Of a stretch of 64,000 nucleotides of DNA, positions 18,773 to 26,902 are shown in pieces (position 1 is the first letter of the stretch; every line of letters starts with the position of its first letter). The position numbers and the translations under genes are program-made. The stretch lies in NCBI RefSeq assembly GCF_003052605.1, contig NZ_QASO01000005.1, positions 1 to 64,000 of the forward strand. The letters run 5' to 3'. The notes below the pieces were generated by a model that was given only the letters and a program-made list of their open reading frames with translations, did no database searches and had not been told where the DNA came from. The stretch comes from Ectopseudomonas oleovorans. Lineage in GTDB: Bacteria > Pseudomonadota > Gammaproteobacteria > Pseudomonadales > Pseudomonadaceae.

Positions 18773-19498
18773 TCAGGCCTTGGCTTGCTTGCCTTGAGCA
18801 ACAAAGCGCATCATCCACTCAGCCACTGCACTGCCCTGCTGCGAATGCTTGAGGCTATCCACGCCCTGCTGATAGACCTGCTCACCGAGATGCTGCTGGC
18901 GCAGATCAAGCAATGCCCGCGAGTAGTCGTGAACGAACTCTGGATGCCCCTGGAAGCACAGCACCTGATCCTCGATGTGGTAGGCCCCAATCGGGCAGAA
19001 ATCGCTGGAAGCCAGCAGCGTGGCCTTTTCCGGCAGGTGGGTGACTTGGTCCTGGTGGCTGATCAGCAACTGCAGTTCGTCCAGCGACGGGCTCATCCAC
19101 TCGGGTTTGTTCTCCAGGCGATAGCTGTGCACCCCTACGCCCCAGCCCTGCTCCGCGCGCTCGGCTTTCCCACCGAGCAGCAAGGCCAGCAGCTGGTGAC
19201 CAAAACAGATGCCCAGCAGCTTGTCGCCGCGCTTGTAGCGCTCGAGCAGATACTCCTTGAGGGTCTGAATCCAGGGATCGCTGCCGAAAGAATCCGCCTT
19301 GCTGCCAGTCACCAGATAGGCATCGAATTTCTCGCTATCGGGCGGGTAATGCCCCTCCACCACGTTATAGACACTGAACTCCGCCGCAACCGGCTGCTGG
19401 GCGAACAACTGCTCGAACATGCGGCCATAGCCCTGGTACTGGTCGACCAGTTCGGGGCGGAGGATGTCAGTTTCCAGAATACAGATACGCAGTGACAT
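18773..19498 (-). CDS. Type 1 glutamine amidotransferase (GMP synthase-like)
   Basis: This 241-residue class I amidotransferase has the nucleophile cysteine in GICFGHQLLALLLGG and a histidine in FQGHPEFVHDYSR. It lacks a synthetase domain, so the acceptor of the ammonia is not known. Stand-alone proteins of this type are common in Pseudomonas. It is transcribed leftwards and is divergent from the small genes that begin at 19797. Confidence 0.88.
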   Translation of the reverse strand: MSLRICILETDILRPELVDQYQGYGRMFEQLFAQQPVAAEFSVYNVVEGHYPPDSEKFDAYLVTGSKADSFGSDPWIQTLKEYLLERYKRGDKLLGICFGHQLLALLLGGKAERAEQGWGVGVHSYRLENKPEWMSPSLDELQLLISHQDQVTHLPEKATLLASSDFCPIGAYHIEDQVLCFQGHPEFVHDYSRALLDLRQQHLGEQVYQQGVDSLKHSQQGSAVAEWMMRFVAQGKQAKA

Positions 19499-19531
19499 GA
19501 GGTTTCCTGAGTTGAACGCCGAGGGAGGGTG

Positions 19532-19569
19532 ATTTGTGCGTTTTTCTTAACATATGAATTCGCACAAAT
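19532..19569. promoter_or_regulatory. 9-bp inverted repeat upstream of the amidotransferase gene
   Basis: ATTTGTGCG (19532-19540) and CGCACAAAT (19561-19569) are perfectly inverted with a 20-base AT-rich spacer, 34 bases before the amidotransferase start. It could be an operator or a transcript hairpin. Confidence 0.35.
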
Positions 19570-19634
19570 AAATAGCCAGCCCTGATTTTCAAGCAGATCC
19601 GCGATTATCGGCGCTGTGCAATGCCACGAACGGT

Positions 19635-19652
19635 CGTCAATTAAAATTGACG
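19635..19652. promoter_or_regulatory. 18-bp palindrome in a divergent intergenic region
   Basis: CGTCAATTAAAATTGACG is a perfect palindrome with 8-bp arms and a two-base centre, lying between two divergently read genes. The shape is that of a dimeric repressor site. No regulator is encoded nearby. Confidence 0.4.
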
Positions 19653-19796
19653 AAACTTTACCCTTTCAGTGCGTGGCGACGCTTCATCAGCCGCTTCGAT
19701 AGCTACCATGCACGTCATTCACTTCTGTGATTGCACGCCCGCAGCGAATATCGCCACATCGGGCAGTCGCCCTCATCGCATAGAAGGAAATCGATC

Positions 19797-19910
19797 ATGA
19801 GCATCTACGCCGCACTCGCCAGCTTCGCCGCCGCTTCCGCCTTCCAGACCGTCGCACCGGTTTGCGCCGAGCAGGCTGCCGCCGCAGCCCGCGACGTTCG
19901 TCCGAGCTGA
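19797..19910 (+). CDS. Very small hypothetical protein, 37 residues
   Basis: An ATG at 19797 preceded by AAGGA opens a 37-codon frame, rich in alanine, ending at TGA 19908-19910. The product has one Cys (residue 23) and a hydrophobic first half. It is 20 bases before another small gene with its own good ribosome-binding site, so both may share a transcript. The function is unknown. Confidence 0.4.
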   Translation: MSIYAALASFAAASAFQTVAPVCAEQAAAAARDVRPS

Positions 19911-19930
19911 CACAACTCAGGAGAGCCGCC

Positions 19931-20131
19931 ATGCACAGCCAACTCAGCCTGGACGCCTACGGCGTCACCTACGCCCACCTGCAAGATGGCAGCCTGCAGT
20001 TCGAAACCGAAGCCACCCTGCAACTCGATGATGGCAGCATGTTGACCCTGCGCATGCCAACTCGTCATAGCGAGATGCTGGCGATCCACGAAGCCGTGTG
20101 CATCCGTCAGGGCTGGTGCCAAGCGGCGTGA
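19931..20131 (+). CDS. Small hypothetical protein, 66 residues
   Basis: The frame starts at ATG 19931 with AGGAGA upstream. The product is soluble and acidic, with a beta-rich look (AHLQDGSLQFETEATLQLDDG) and a single C-terminal Cys pair region (CIRQGWCQAA). No family is recognised. It lies between the 37-codon frame and the broken PepSY gene on the same strand. Confidence 0.55.
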   Translation: MHSQLSLDAYGVTYAHLQDGSLQFETEATLQLDDGSMLTLRMPTRHSEMLAIHEAVCIRQGWCQAA

Positions 20132-20184
20132 GAAAGCGATGGTCTAGACTCCTCGTGACATTCACGGAACGAGGAACTGGCCCC

Positions 20185-20448
20185 ATGCAAACACGCAACC
20201 TGATCACCCTGTTCGCCGGCAGCCTGTTGCTTGCCGGCAACGCTCTAGCAGATCGCCCCGACAGCGACTGGATCAGCATCGACGAGGCGCTGAGCAAAGC
20301 ACGTGCAGCTGGCTAGGAGCTACACAAGATCGAAGCCGACAATGACGGTTACTGGGAAGGCGAAGGCCTGAAACAGGATGGCCGTCTTCACGAATTTCGT
20401 ATCGACGGCAAGAGCGGTGCAGTGATTCGCGACCAGCTGGACGATTGA
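20185..20448 (+). pseudogene. PepSY-like periplasmic protein gene interrupted by an amber codon
   Basis: The 87-codon frame from ATG 20185 to TGA 20446 encodes a signal peptide ending at ALA and a PepSY-type domain (ISIDEALSKARAAG, then IEADNDGYWEGEG and FRIDGKSGAVIRD). Codon 44 is TAG (20314-20316). Relatives usually have an aromatic residue there (AAGY), and TAC to TAG is a single base change. Translation would otherwise stop after 43 residues. A sequencing error or suppression cannot be ruled out. Confidence 0.75.
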
Positions 20449-20471
20449 CTCAACCAGTCAGCTAGCCAATG

Positions 20472-20497
20472 AGAAACGGCCCTTTCGGGCCGTTTCT
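20472..20497 (+). terminator. Terminator after the PepSY-like gene
   Basis: AGAAACGGCCC and GGGCCGTTTCT form a perfect 11-bp stem around TTTC, 24 bases after the stop codon. The stem's own T-rich arm may serve as the tract in both directions. Confidence 0.7.
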
Positions 20498-20503
20498 GCA
20501 TCC

Positions 20504-20579
20504 GTAGGGTGCGCCGTGCGCACCGGGGACACTCCGCTTAAGCGGTGCGCATGGCCTGGGCGGCCCCGCGACACCCTAC
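20504..20579. repeat. Dispersed intergenic inverted-repeat element, family A
   Basis: The element begins GTAGGGTGCGCCGTGCGCAC and ends CACCCTAC, so its termini are inverted repeats. Internal blocks (GTGCGCCGTGCGCACCGGG, GGTGCGCATGG) recur at 26782-26850, and a partial block at 34613-34627. It lies just beyond the 3' end of the FadB-like gene, as REP-type elements do. Confidence 0.65.
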
Positions 20580-20588
20580 AAGGGAGGC

Positions 20589-22733
20589 TCAGAACGTCTC
20601 GCCCTTGGCGGCCTTTTCCAGCAACAGCGCAGGCGGCAGGAAACGTTCGCCGTACTGCTCGGCTAGGTACTGCGCACGGGCGACGAAGTCCTTCACCCCG
20701 TACTGGTTTATGAACTGCAGCGCACCGCCGGTCCAGGCGGCGAAGCCGATACCGAAGATCGAGCCGATATTGGCATCGGCCACCGATTTCAGTACACCCT
20801 CTTCCACACAGCGCACCGTCTCGATGGCCTGGATGAACAGGATGCGGTCGCGCACGTCCTCCTGCGAGATCTGCGCATCGGCCTTCTCGAAACGCGCCTT
20901 GAGCTCAGGCCACAGGTGCTTCTTGCCTCCTACTGGGTAGTCGTAGAAACCCATGCCCGCCGCTTTGCCCGGACGCTTGTACTCGTTGAGCATCAGGTCG
21001 ATGACCGCAAACGCCGGGTGTTCTGGGATGGATTTGCCCTCGGCCGCCAGATCCGAGAGGGTCTGCTGGCGGATGTGATTCATCAGGCTCATCGACACTT
21101 CGTCGCTGATCGCCAGCGGGCCGACCGGCATGCCGGCCTTGCGGGCCTCGTTCTCGATCATCGCGGCGCTGACGCCCTCACCGAGCATGGCCAGGCCTTC
21201 GTTGGTGAAGGTGCCAAACACGCGCGAGGTGAAGAAGCCGCGGCTGTCGTTGACCACAATGGGGGTCTTCTTGATCTGCATGACGTAGTCGAAGCCACGC
21301 GCCAGCGTCTCGTCACTGGTCTTCTCACCACGGATGATCTCCACCAGCGGCATCCTGTCCACCGGGCTGAAGAAATGCAGGCCGATGAATTTCTCCGGTT
21401 TGGCCACGGCAGTCGCCAGGCCGGAGATCGGCAGCGTCGAGGTGTTGGAGGCGATCACTGCATCGCTCAGAGCAGCAGCTTCGGCGGCAGCGGTAACCTT
21501 GCCCTTGAGCGCACGATCCTCGAACACGGCTTCGATGATCAGGTCGCAGCCGGCAAAATCCGCCTCGCTGTCGGTCGCTTTGATCAGCGCCAGGAAGGCT
21601 TCGCGCTGCTCGGCCGTCATGTGGCCCTTGCTCACTTTCTTGTCGAGCAGCTTGGCCGAGTAGCCCTTGCCCTTCTCCGCCGCGTCGAGGGACACATCCT
21701 TGAGTACCACTTCGATGCCGGCGGCCGCCGAAACGTAGGCAATGCCGGCGCCCATCATGCCGGCACCAAGCACGCCGACTTTTTTCGTCTTGGTTTTCGG
21801 ATAGCCCTGTGGGCGCGAGCCGCCAGCATTGATTTCGTTGAGCTGGAACCAGAAGGTACCAATCATGTTCTTCGCCACCTGGCCGGTGGTCAGCTCGGTG
21901 AAGTAGCGCGCCTCGATGATCTGCGCGGTGTCGAAGTCGACCTGCGCGCCCTCGACGGCGGCGCACATGATCTTCTCCGGCGCCGGGAAGCAGCCCTTGG
22001 TCTTGTTGCGCAGCACGCTCGGGGCGATGGCCAGCATCTGCGCCACGTTGGGCGAGCTGGGCGTGCCGCCGGGAATCTTGTAGCCCTGCACGTCCCACGG
22101 CTGCTTGGCCACCGGGTTGGCGGCGATCCAGGCACGCGCTTTGGCCAGCATCTCGTCACGGTCGCTGGCCAGATCGTGGATCAGGCCGGCCTTGAGCGCA
22201 GCGTCCGGGCGTACCTTCTTACCCTCGGCCAGGTACGGCAAGGCCTTTTCCAGACCGAGCAGACGCACCATACGCACCACACCGCCGCCGCCTGGCAGCA
22301 GGCCGAGGGTGACTTCCGGCAAACCGAGCTGCACGTGGCTTTCGTTCAGCGCGATGCGATGGTGGCAGGCCAAGGCGATTTCCCAGCCGCCGCCCAGCGC
22401 TGCGCCGTTGATGGCGGCAACCACCGGCTTGCCGAGGGTTTCCAGGCGGCGCAGTTGGCCCTTGATTCTCAGGATCATCTCGTAGAAGCCCTGGGCCTCG
22501 GCCTGGGTGACCTTGATCAGTTCATTGAGGTCGCCGCCGGCGAAGAAGGTCTTCTTCGCCGAGGTGACGATCACCCCGGCGATCGAGTCCTTTTCCGCTT
22601 CCAGGCGGTCGACGATCTGGCCCATGGCCTCGCGGTACACCGCGTTCATGGTATTGGCGCTCTGGCCGGGCATGTCCATGGTCAGGACGACGATATTGTC
22701 CTGGCCTTTTTCGTAACGGATGGCGTCTGTCAT
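20589..22733 (-). CDS. Bifunctional enoyl-CoA hydratase / 3-hydroxyacyl-CoA dehydrogenase (FadB/FadJ-like)
   Basis: This 714-residue beta-oxidation alpha subunit has an N-terminal crotonase domain. FAGGDLNEL forms the oxyanion-hole region, and the catalytic glutamates are in GGGWEIALA and LGLPEVTLGLLPGGGG. The dehydrogenase half starts near residue 315 with the NAD site GVLGAGMMGAGIA and carries the catalytic His in GLHFFSPVDRMPLVEI. The start is the ATG at 22733. The thiolase gene lies 95 bases upstream on the same strand, so the two probably form the multienzyme pair. By size it resembles PA1737 rather than the main FadB. Confidence 0.93.
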   Translation of the reverse strand: MTDAIRYEKGQDNIVVLTMDMPGQSANTMNAVYREAMGQIVDRLEAEKDSIAGVIVTSAKKTFFAGGDLNELIKVTQAEAQGFYEMILRIKGQLRRLETLGKPVVAAINGAALGGGWEIALACHHRIALNESHVQLGLPEVTLGLLPGGGGVVRMVRLLGLEKALPYLAEGKKVRPDAALKAGLIHDLASDRDEMLAKARAWIAANPVAKQPWDVQGYKIPGGTPSSPNVAQMLAIAPSVLRNKTKGCFPAPEKIMCAAVEGAQVDFDTAQIIEARYFTELTTGQVAKNMIGTFWFQLNEINAGGSRPQGYPKTKTKKVGVLGAGMMGAGIAYVSAAAGIEVVLKDVSLDAAEKGKGYSAKLLDKKVSKGHMTAEQREAFLALIKATDSEADFAGCDLIIEAVFEDRALKGKVTAAAEAAALSDAVIASNTSTLPISGLATAVAKPEKFIGLHFFSPVDRMPLVEIIRGEKTSDETLARGFDYVMQIKKTPIVVNDSRGFFTSRVFGTFTNEGLAMLGEGVSAAMIENEARKAGMPVGPLAISDEVSMSLMNHIRQQTLSDLAAEGKSIPEHPAFAVIDLMLNEYKRPGKAAGMGFYDYPVGGKKHLWPELKARFEKADAQISQEDVRDRILFIQAIETVRCVEEGVLKSVADANIGSIFGIGFAAWTGGALQFINQYGVKDFVARAQYLAEQYGERFLPPALLLEKAAKGETF

Positions 22734-22775
22734 TTTTGTATTCTCTTCCCAAAGCTGTGGGAGCTGCGTAGCTGC

Positions 22776-22826
22776 GTAGGGCGGGTGCAACCCGCCAGCA
22801 CACGAATGGCGGGTTTCACCCGTACC
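22776..22826. repeat. Dispersed inverted-repeat element, family B, between thiolase and FadB-like genes
   Basis: GTAGGGCGGGTGCAACCCGC, then a degenerate inverted copy (GGCGGGTTTCACCCG), match the near-perfect copy at 34554-34605. It lies between two genes of one operon, where such a hairpin may stabilise or separate the transcripts. Confidence 0.6.
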
Positions 22827-22828
22827 GA

Positions 22829-24034
22829 TCAGATTCGTTCGATGATGGTGGCGATGCCCATGCCGCCGCCCACGCAGAGGGTGGCAAGGCCGTAGCGCAA
22901 CTGGCGCTTCTCCAGTTCATCGAGCAGCGTGCCGAGGATGGCGCAGCCGGTGGCGCCCAGCGGGTGGCCCATGGCGATGGAACCGCCGTTGACGTTGACC
23001 TTGTCCTCGCTCACGCCCATGTCCTTCATGAACTTCATGACAACGGAGGCAAAAGCCTCGTTGACCTCGAACAGGTCGATGTCGTCGATGGAGAGTCCCG
23101 CCTTGGCCAGCGCCTTACGCGTGGCCGGCGCCGGGCCGGTGAGCATGATGGTCGGGTCGGTGCTGGTCACCGCGGTGGCGACGATGCGCGCACGCGGTTT
23201 CAGGCCCAGTTCCTTGCCCTTGGCCGCGGAGCCGATCAGCATCAGCGCGGCGCCGTCGACGATGCCGGAGCTGTTGCCCGGCGTGTGTACGTGCTCGATA
23301 CGCTCAACATGGCTGTAGACGCGCAGCGCAGTGGCGTCGAAGCCCATCTGCCCCATCATCTCGAAGCTCGGCTTGAGCTTGCCGAGGCCTTCCAGGGTCG
23401 AATCGCCACGGATGAACTCGTCATGGTCAAGCAGCACGATGCCGTTCTGGTCGGTCACCGGCACCAGCGACTTGGCGAACGAGCCATCAGCGCTGGCGCG
23501 CGCCGCCTTGTGCTGCGAGCACAGGGCGAAGGCATCGACATCAGCGCGGCTGAAATCCTCCAGGGTGGCGATCAGGTCGGCACCGATACCCTGCGGGACG
23601 AAATTGGTGTGGATGTTGGTTTCCGGGTCCATGACCCAGGCGCCGCCGTCCGAGCCCATGGGCACGCGCGACATGGACTCCACGCCACCGACCACCACCA
23701 GATCCTCGAAGCCGGAGCGCACCTTCATCGCGCCCAGGTTCACCGCCTCCAGGCCCGAGGCGCAGAAGCGGTTGAGCTGCACGCCGGCGACGCTGACGTC
23801 CCAGTCCGCGACCATGGCGGCGGTCTTGGCGATATCGGCGCCCTGATCGCCCACGGGCGTCACGCAGCCCAGCACGATGTCGTCCACCTGGCTGGTATCC
23901 AGATCGTTGCGCGTTTGCAGGGCATTGAGCAGGCCGGCAATCAGCTGAACCGGCTTGACGCTGTACAGCGCGCCGTCCTTCTTGCTCTTGCCACGCGGTG
24001 TGCGCACCGCATCGAAAATATATGCTTCGGTCAT
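22829..24034 (-). CDS. Acetyl-CoA C-acyltransferase (thiolase, FadA/FadI-like)
   Basis: This 401-residue thiolase cleaves 3-ketoacyl-CoA in beta-oxidation. The acylated cysteine is in [12 protein letters not shown]. The other active-site parts are NEAFAS, the histidine in [10 protein letters not shown] and the base cysteine in [10 protein letters not shown]. It is the first gene of the leftward pair with the FadB-like subunit. Candidate operator repeats lie in the region upstream. Confidence 0.94.
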   Translation of the reverse strand: MTEAYIFDAVRTPRGKSKKDGALYSVKPVQLIAGLLNALQTRNDLDTSQVDDIVLGCVTPVGDQGADIAKTAAMVADWDVSVAGVQLNRFCASGLEAVNLGAMKVRSGFEDLVVVGGVESMSRVPMGSDGGAWVMDPETNIHTNFVPQGIGADLIATLEDFSRADVDAFALCSQHKAARASADGSFAKSLVPVTDQNGIVLLDHDEFIRGDSTLEGLGKLKPSFEMMGQMGFDATALRVYSHVERIEHVHTPGNSSGIVDGAALMLIGSAAKGKELGLKPRARIVATAVTSTDPTIMLTGPAPATRKALAKAGLSIDDIDLFEVNEAFASVVMKFMKDMGVSEDKVNVNGGSIAMGHPLGATGCAILGTLLDELEKRQLRYGLATLCVGGGMGIATIIERI

Positions 24035-24110
24035 GGCGTCCTCGGAGACTGATACGGCGCTGGCGGAACATCACAAACCGGCCGCGCCTGTTCTTATTGA
24101 GCCTGACTAC

Positions 24111-24156
24111 CATAGCGCTGGTACATCAGCGCTCAATGACCTAAGCGCTCAGTACC
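24111..24156 (-). promoter_or_regulatory. Candidate promoter and repeated operator of the thiolase operon
   Basis: On the strand of the operon TGAGCGCTTA and TGAGCGCTGA occur 16 bases apart (at about 24142-24152 and 24126-24136), and a third partial AGCGCTA lies at 24113-24119. TTGAGC (24131-24136) and TATGGT are about 16 bases apart and could be the -35 and -10 boxes, so the repeats would cover the promoter. GGTAC/GTACC (24120-24124, 24152-24156) enclose the repeats. The regulator is unknown; a TetR-type repressor would fit. Confidence 0.4.
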
Positions 24157-24487
24157 ATTGACCGCTGAGCTCAGACGAACGGTCGCTTGCTCGAACTGAC
24201 GGCTGCAAGGGCGAGCAAGCTGTCTGCCTCAAGGCCTGCATTGTTCTGGAGGACGTCGCACATAGCCCCAGCTTCCTAACAGCACTTCGTTAGCAACCAA
24301 ACCATCTAAGGAAACTGTGACGTCAGCCCTAGAGTTACTCCTGTGCCTGTATCAGAAACGGGTGCAGGGAACCGTCGCCGGGTCATGCCGGGGCGGGCAA
24401 TCAAAGCAACGCCTGGTGTGACACAGCAGCCTGCCGCATGGTGATGCAGGCTCCCGGTGCCCCCATAACAACAAAAGGCATGCAGCC
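24157..24487. other. Intergenic region with no recognised gene
   Basis: This stretch lies between the thiolase operator region and a 31-codon frame. I see short possible frames but none with a ribosome-binding site and convincing composition. CCGCTGAGCTCAG near 24162-24174 is locally palindromic. Confidence 0.4.
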
Positions 24488-24583
24488 ATGTTCAAACAGC
24501 CGAAATATCGCCAGGCTGGCGTAATACTTTTCGCCACGGCAATCATCCTGATCCTTCCCAATCTGACCCGTCTGGTCAGTTGA
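24488..24583 (+). CDS. Possible single-span membrane microprotein, 31 residues
   Basis: ATG 24488 opens a 31-codon frame ending TGA 24581. The product has five basic and polar residues first, then the hydrophobic run AGVILFATAIILILPNL, then a short tail, which is the shape of a one-span membrane microprotein. AAAGG lies about ten bases upstream. It is intergenic and convergent with the AEC transporter gene. There is no family evidence. Confidence 0.35.
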   Translation: MFKQPKYRQAGVILFATAIILILPNLTRLVS

Positions 24584-24624
24584 TCCCCCACTGTCCCCGC
24601 AACTGCGCAGACGCCGTAGCGCGC

Positions 24625-25512
24625 TCAGCGCAGTGCGGGTATCCACCACGCCAGCAGCAGTGGAATCAGCACGAAGGCCAGCAGTGTCGAGCACAGCACC
24701 AGACTGGCGACCTGCTCAGCTGAACGGCCTGCGCGCACCGCGAACAGGTAATTGAACACCGCCACTGGCATCGACGGCTGCAGCACCAATACGGCGTGCG
24801 CCAACTGCTGCAAGCCGATTGCCCAGCCGATGATCCAGCCCAGCGCCGCGCCACAAAGAATGCGCAGCAACCCCAGCACCAGGCCGTTACCCAGGTGCTG
24901 CACACGGATACTGGCCAGTGACACACCCAGCGTGATCAACATCAGCGGGATGGTCATACCGCCCAACAGGTCGACGGTATTGGCCAGCCAGCGCGGCAAT
25001 TCAACATCGAGAAACAGCACTGGCATCACCAGCGCCAGGCTGATCATGATCGGGTTGAGCAACAGTCCCTTGACTGAAGCCGCGGCCCCGGAGAGCAGCA
25101 TGCCGATACTGAAATGCCCCACCGACAACACCAGGAAAAATGCCACTGCCAATGCCAGGCCAGGCTCACCGAAGGCGAACAGGGCCATGGGCAGGCCCAT
25201 GTTGCCCGAGTTCGGGAACAGGTAGGCCGGTACCAGCACTTTCCAGTCCAGGCCGAACAGGCGACTCAGCAGCCAGCCGACCAGCCCCATGCATGAGGTC
25301 ACCAGCACGCAGGCCAGGGCCATCTGCGAGAAGGCCCCCACATCCAGTTCGGCTCGGCTCAGGGTAGACAGCACCAGGCAAGGCGTACCGACATTTAGCA
25401 CCAGGCGCGCGATGAAATCAGTGGGGTACTGGTGACCGCTGCGCACCCAGCCGTAGCCGATGCCTGCCGCAATCAGTACCGGAGCCAGAACGGCGAACAA
25501 CTCGGCTAACAT
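24625..25512 (-). CDS. AEC (auxin efflux carrier) family transporter
   Basis: This 295-residue inner-membrane protein has about ten hydrophobic segments in the AEC pattern (LAPVLIAAGIGYGWVRSG at the start; PNSGNMGLPMALFAFGEPGL in the middle, the conserved NxGxxGxP-type stretch). Family members export or take up small organic acids, but the substrate here is unknown. It stands alone, divergent from the rhodanese-cytochrome pair. Confidence 0.88.
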   Translation of the reverse strand: MLAELFAVLAPVLIAAGIGYGWVRSGHQYPTDFIARLVLNVGTPCLVLSTLSRAELDVGAFSQMALACVLVTSCMGLVGWLLSRLFGLDWKVLVPAYLFPNSGNMGLPMALFAFGEPGLALAVAFFLVLSVGHFSIGMLLSGAAASVKGLLLNPIMISLALVMPVLFLDVELPRWLANTVDLLGGMTIPLMLITLGVSLASIRVQHLGNGLVLGLLRILCGAALGWIIGWAIGLQQLAHAVLVLQPSMPVAVFNYLFAVRAGRSAEQVASLVLCSTLLAFVLIPLLLAWWIPALR

Positions 25513-25606
25513 CTACTACCCCCGTCACGTCGAGCGAGGCATCCTAGACTGCACAAAAGGCTCGGGCAATGATGCCGGGTCCTATCAATCCGCTCTGGGG
25601 TCTGCC

Positions 25607-25966
25607 ATGCGCCTGATTCTCCTGCTCACCAGCCTGTTCGCTCTGCTCACTGCCCATGCCGGTGAAATCGATCAGGCCGCCGCCATCTCCGCCTTGCAGC
25701 GCAGCGACAGCCTGCTGATCGACGTGCGTAGCGCCGAAGAGTTCGCAGAAGGTGCACTGCCCGGCGCCATCCGTATCGGCCATGAAGATATCGCCGCACA
25801 GATCGCCAGTGTCGCCCCGGACAAAGATCGCCCCCTGGTGCTCTACTGCCGCAGCGGTCGCCGCTCCGCCATCGCCCAGCAAAGCCTCGAGGAAATGGGC
25901 TATAGCCAGGTGATCAATGCCGGTGCCTATGACGAACTACGACCACTGCTGGAGCATCGCGAATGA
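25607..25966 (+). CDS. Periplasmic rhodanese-like protein
   Basis: This 119-residue protein has a signal peptide (LILLLTSLFALLTAHA) and a single rhodanese domain. The domain shows LLIDVRSAEEFAEGALPGAI and the active-site loop YCRSGRRS with its cysteine, so sulfurtransferase activity is possible. The start is ATG 25607, chosen because the signal peptide begins there. Its stop overlaps the start of the cytochrome gene by four bases, implying translational coupling. Confidence 0.9.
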   Translation: MRLILLLTSLFALLTAHAGEIDQAAAISALQRSDSLLIDVRSAEEFAEGALPGAIRIGHEDIAAQIASVAPDKDRPLVLYCRSGRRSAIAQQSLEEMGYSQVINAGAYDELRPLLEHRE

Positions 25967-26769
25967 GAGCTGCCCTGCTGCTGACTTTGGTCATCCTGAG
26001 CGGCGTGGCGCAGGCGGCCGAGTTCGAGGTGCAACTCAACGATGGCCGACGCGCCTGGAGCAGCAGCGAACTGCTCGTGCACCCGCAAGCGCGCGATATC
26101 GAGATCATCGATGACGTCAGCTACAAGCGCACCATGCACTACAGCGCCGTGCCGGTCAGTGCGCTGCTGGAGGGTATCGAGCCCGGCGACCATCTCCAGG
26201 CCGTGGCGCTCGACGGTTTTGCCGCAGAACTGCCAGCCTCGATTCTGTTGGCCAGGGAAGGAGCAAAAGCCTGGCTGGCCATCGAAGATCCCGAGCATCC
26301 CTGGCCGCCGCTGGCACAGGGCAAACCCAGCGCAGGACCTTTCTACCTGGTCTGGACCGATCCTTCTGCCAGCCAGATCGGCCCCGAGCAGTGGCCCTTT
26401 CAGGTCGCCCGGATTCGTCAGCTGGCCGCTGTCGAACAGCGCTTCCCTGCCCTGCTCCCGGCGACGGATGCCAATGCTGAGGTGCAGGCCGGTTTCGCCG
26501 TCTACCAGAAGAACTGCATGGCCTGTCATCGCCTCAATGGCGCGGGTGATTCCGAGTTCGGCCCGGACCTGAACATTCCGCACAACCCGACCGAATATTT
26601 CACAGGCGATTTTCTACAGCGCTACATCCGCGACCCACAGAGCTTGCGGCGCTGGCCGCAGGGGCGTATGCCCGGCTTCAGCGAGCAGGTACTGCCACCT
26701 GCCGAACTGCAGCGCTTGATCGCCTACCTGCGGCACATGGCCCAGCGCAAGAGCGACACGAGCCCGTAG
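25963..26769 (+). CDS. Exported c-type cytochrome with N-terminal molybdopterin-oxidoreductase-like region
   Basis: This 268-residue protein has a signal peptide ending VAQAAE and a C-terminal monohaem cytochrome c domain. The haem site is CMACH near residues 186-190, and the likely axial Met is in GRMPGFSEQVLPPAEL. The N-terminal 150 residues resemble the sulfite-oxidase-type fold without visible cofactor cysteine. It is coupled to the periplasmic rhodanese. A role in periplasmic sulfur or thiol redox chemistry is an inference. Confidence 0.85.
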   Translation: MRAALLLTLVILSGVAQAAEFEVQLNDGRRAWSSSELLVHPQARDIEIIDDVSYKRTMHYSAVPVSALLEGIEPGDHLQAVALDGFAAELPASILLAREGAKAWLAIEDPEHPWPPLAQGKPSAGPFYLVWTDPSASQIGPEQWPFQVARIRQLAAVEQRFPALLPATDANAEVQAGFAVYQKNCMACHRLNGAGDSEFGPDLNIPHNPTEYFTGDFLQRYIRDPQSLRRWPQGRMPGFSEQVLPPAELQRLIAYLRHMAQRKSDTSP

Positions 26770-26781
26770 AACGATTTGGGA

Positions 26782-26860
26782 AGGGTGCGCCGTGCGCACC
26801 GGGATTTTGGCGGGGTAAACCGAGGTGCGCATGGCGCGCCCCACGAAAGGCCGTCAGTCT
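26782..26860. repeat. Dispersed element, family A copy
   Basis: AGGGTGCGCCGTGCGCACCG, then GGTGCGCATGGCGCGCC, repeat the blocks of 20504-20579 in the same order. It lies between the converging cytochrome and transglutaminase genes. Confidence 0.6.
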
Positions 26861-26902
26861 GGGGCGCGCGGCGCCCCTATGTCACGAGCGCCTATTGGCG
26901 CA

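Noticed and set aside
20916..22895. Long open frame of 659 codons on the plus strand opposite the FadB-like gene
   Set aside because: It is an antisense shadow of a clearly conserved gene with high-GC codon bias; its composition is His/Gly/Arg-rich and lacks domain features.
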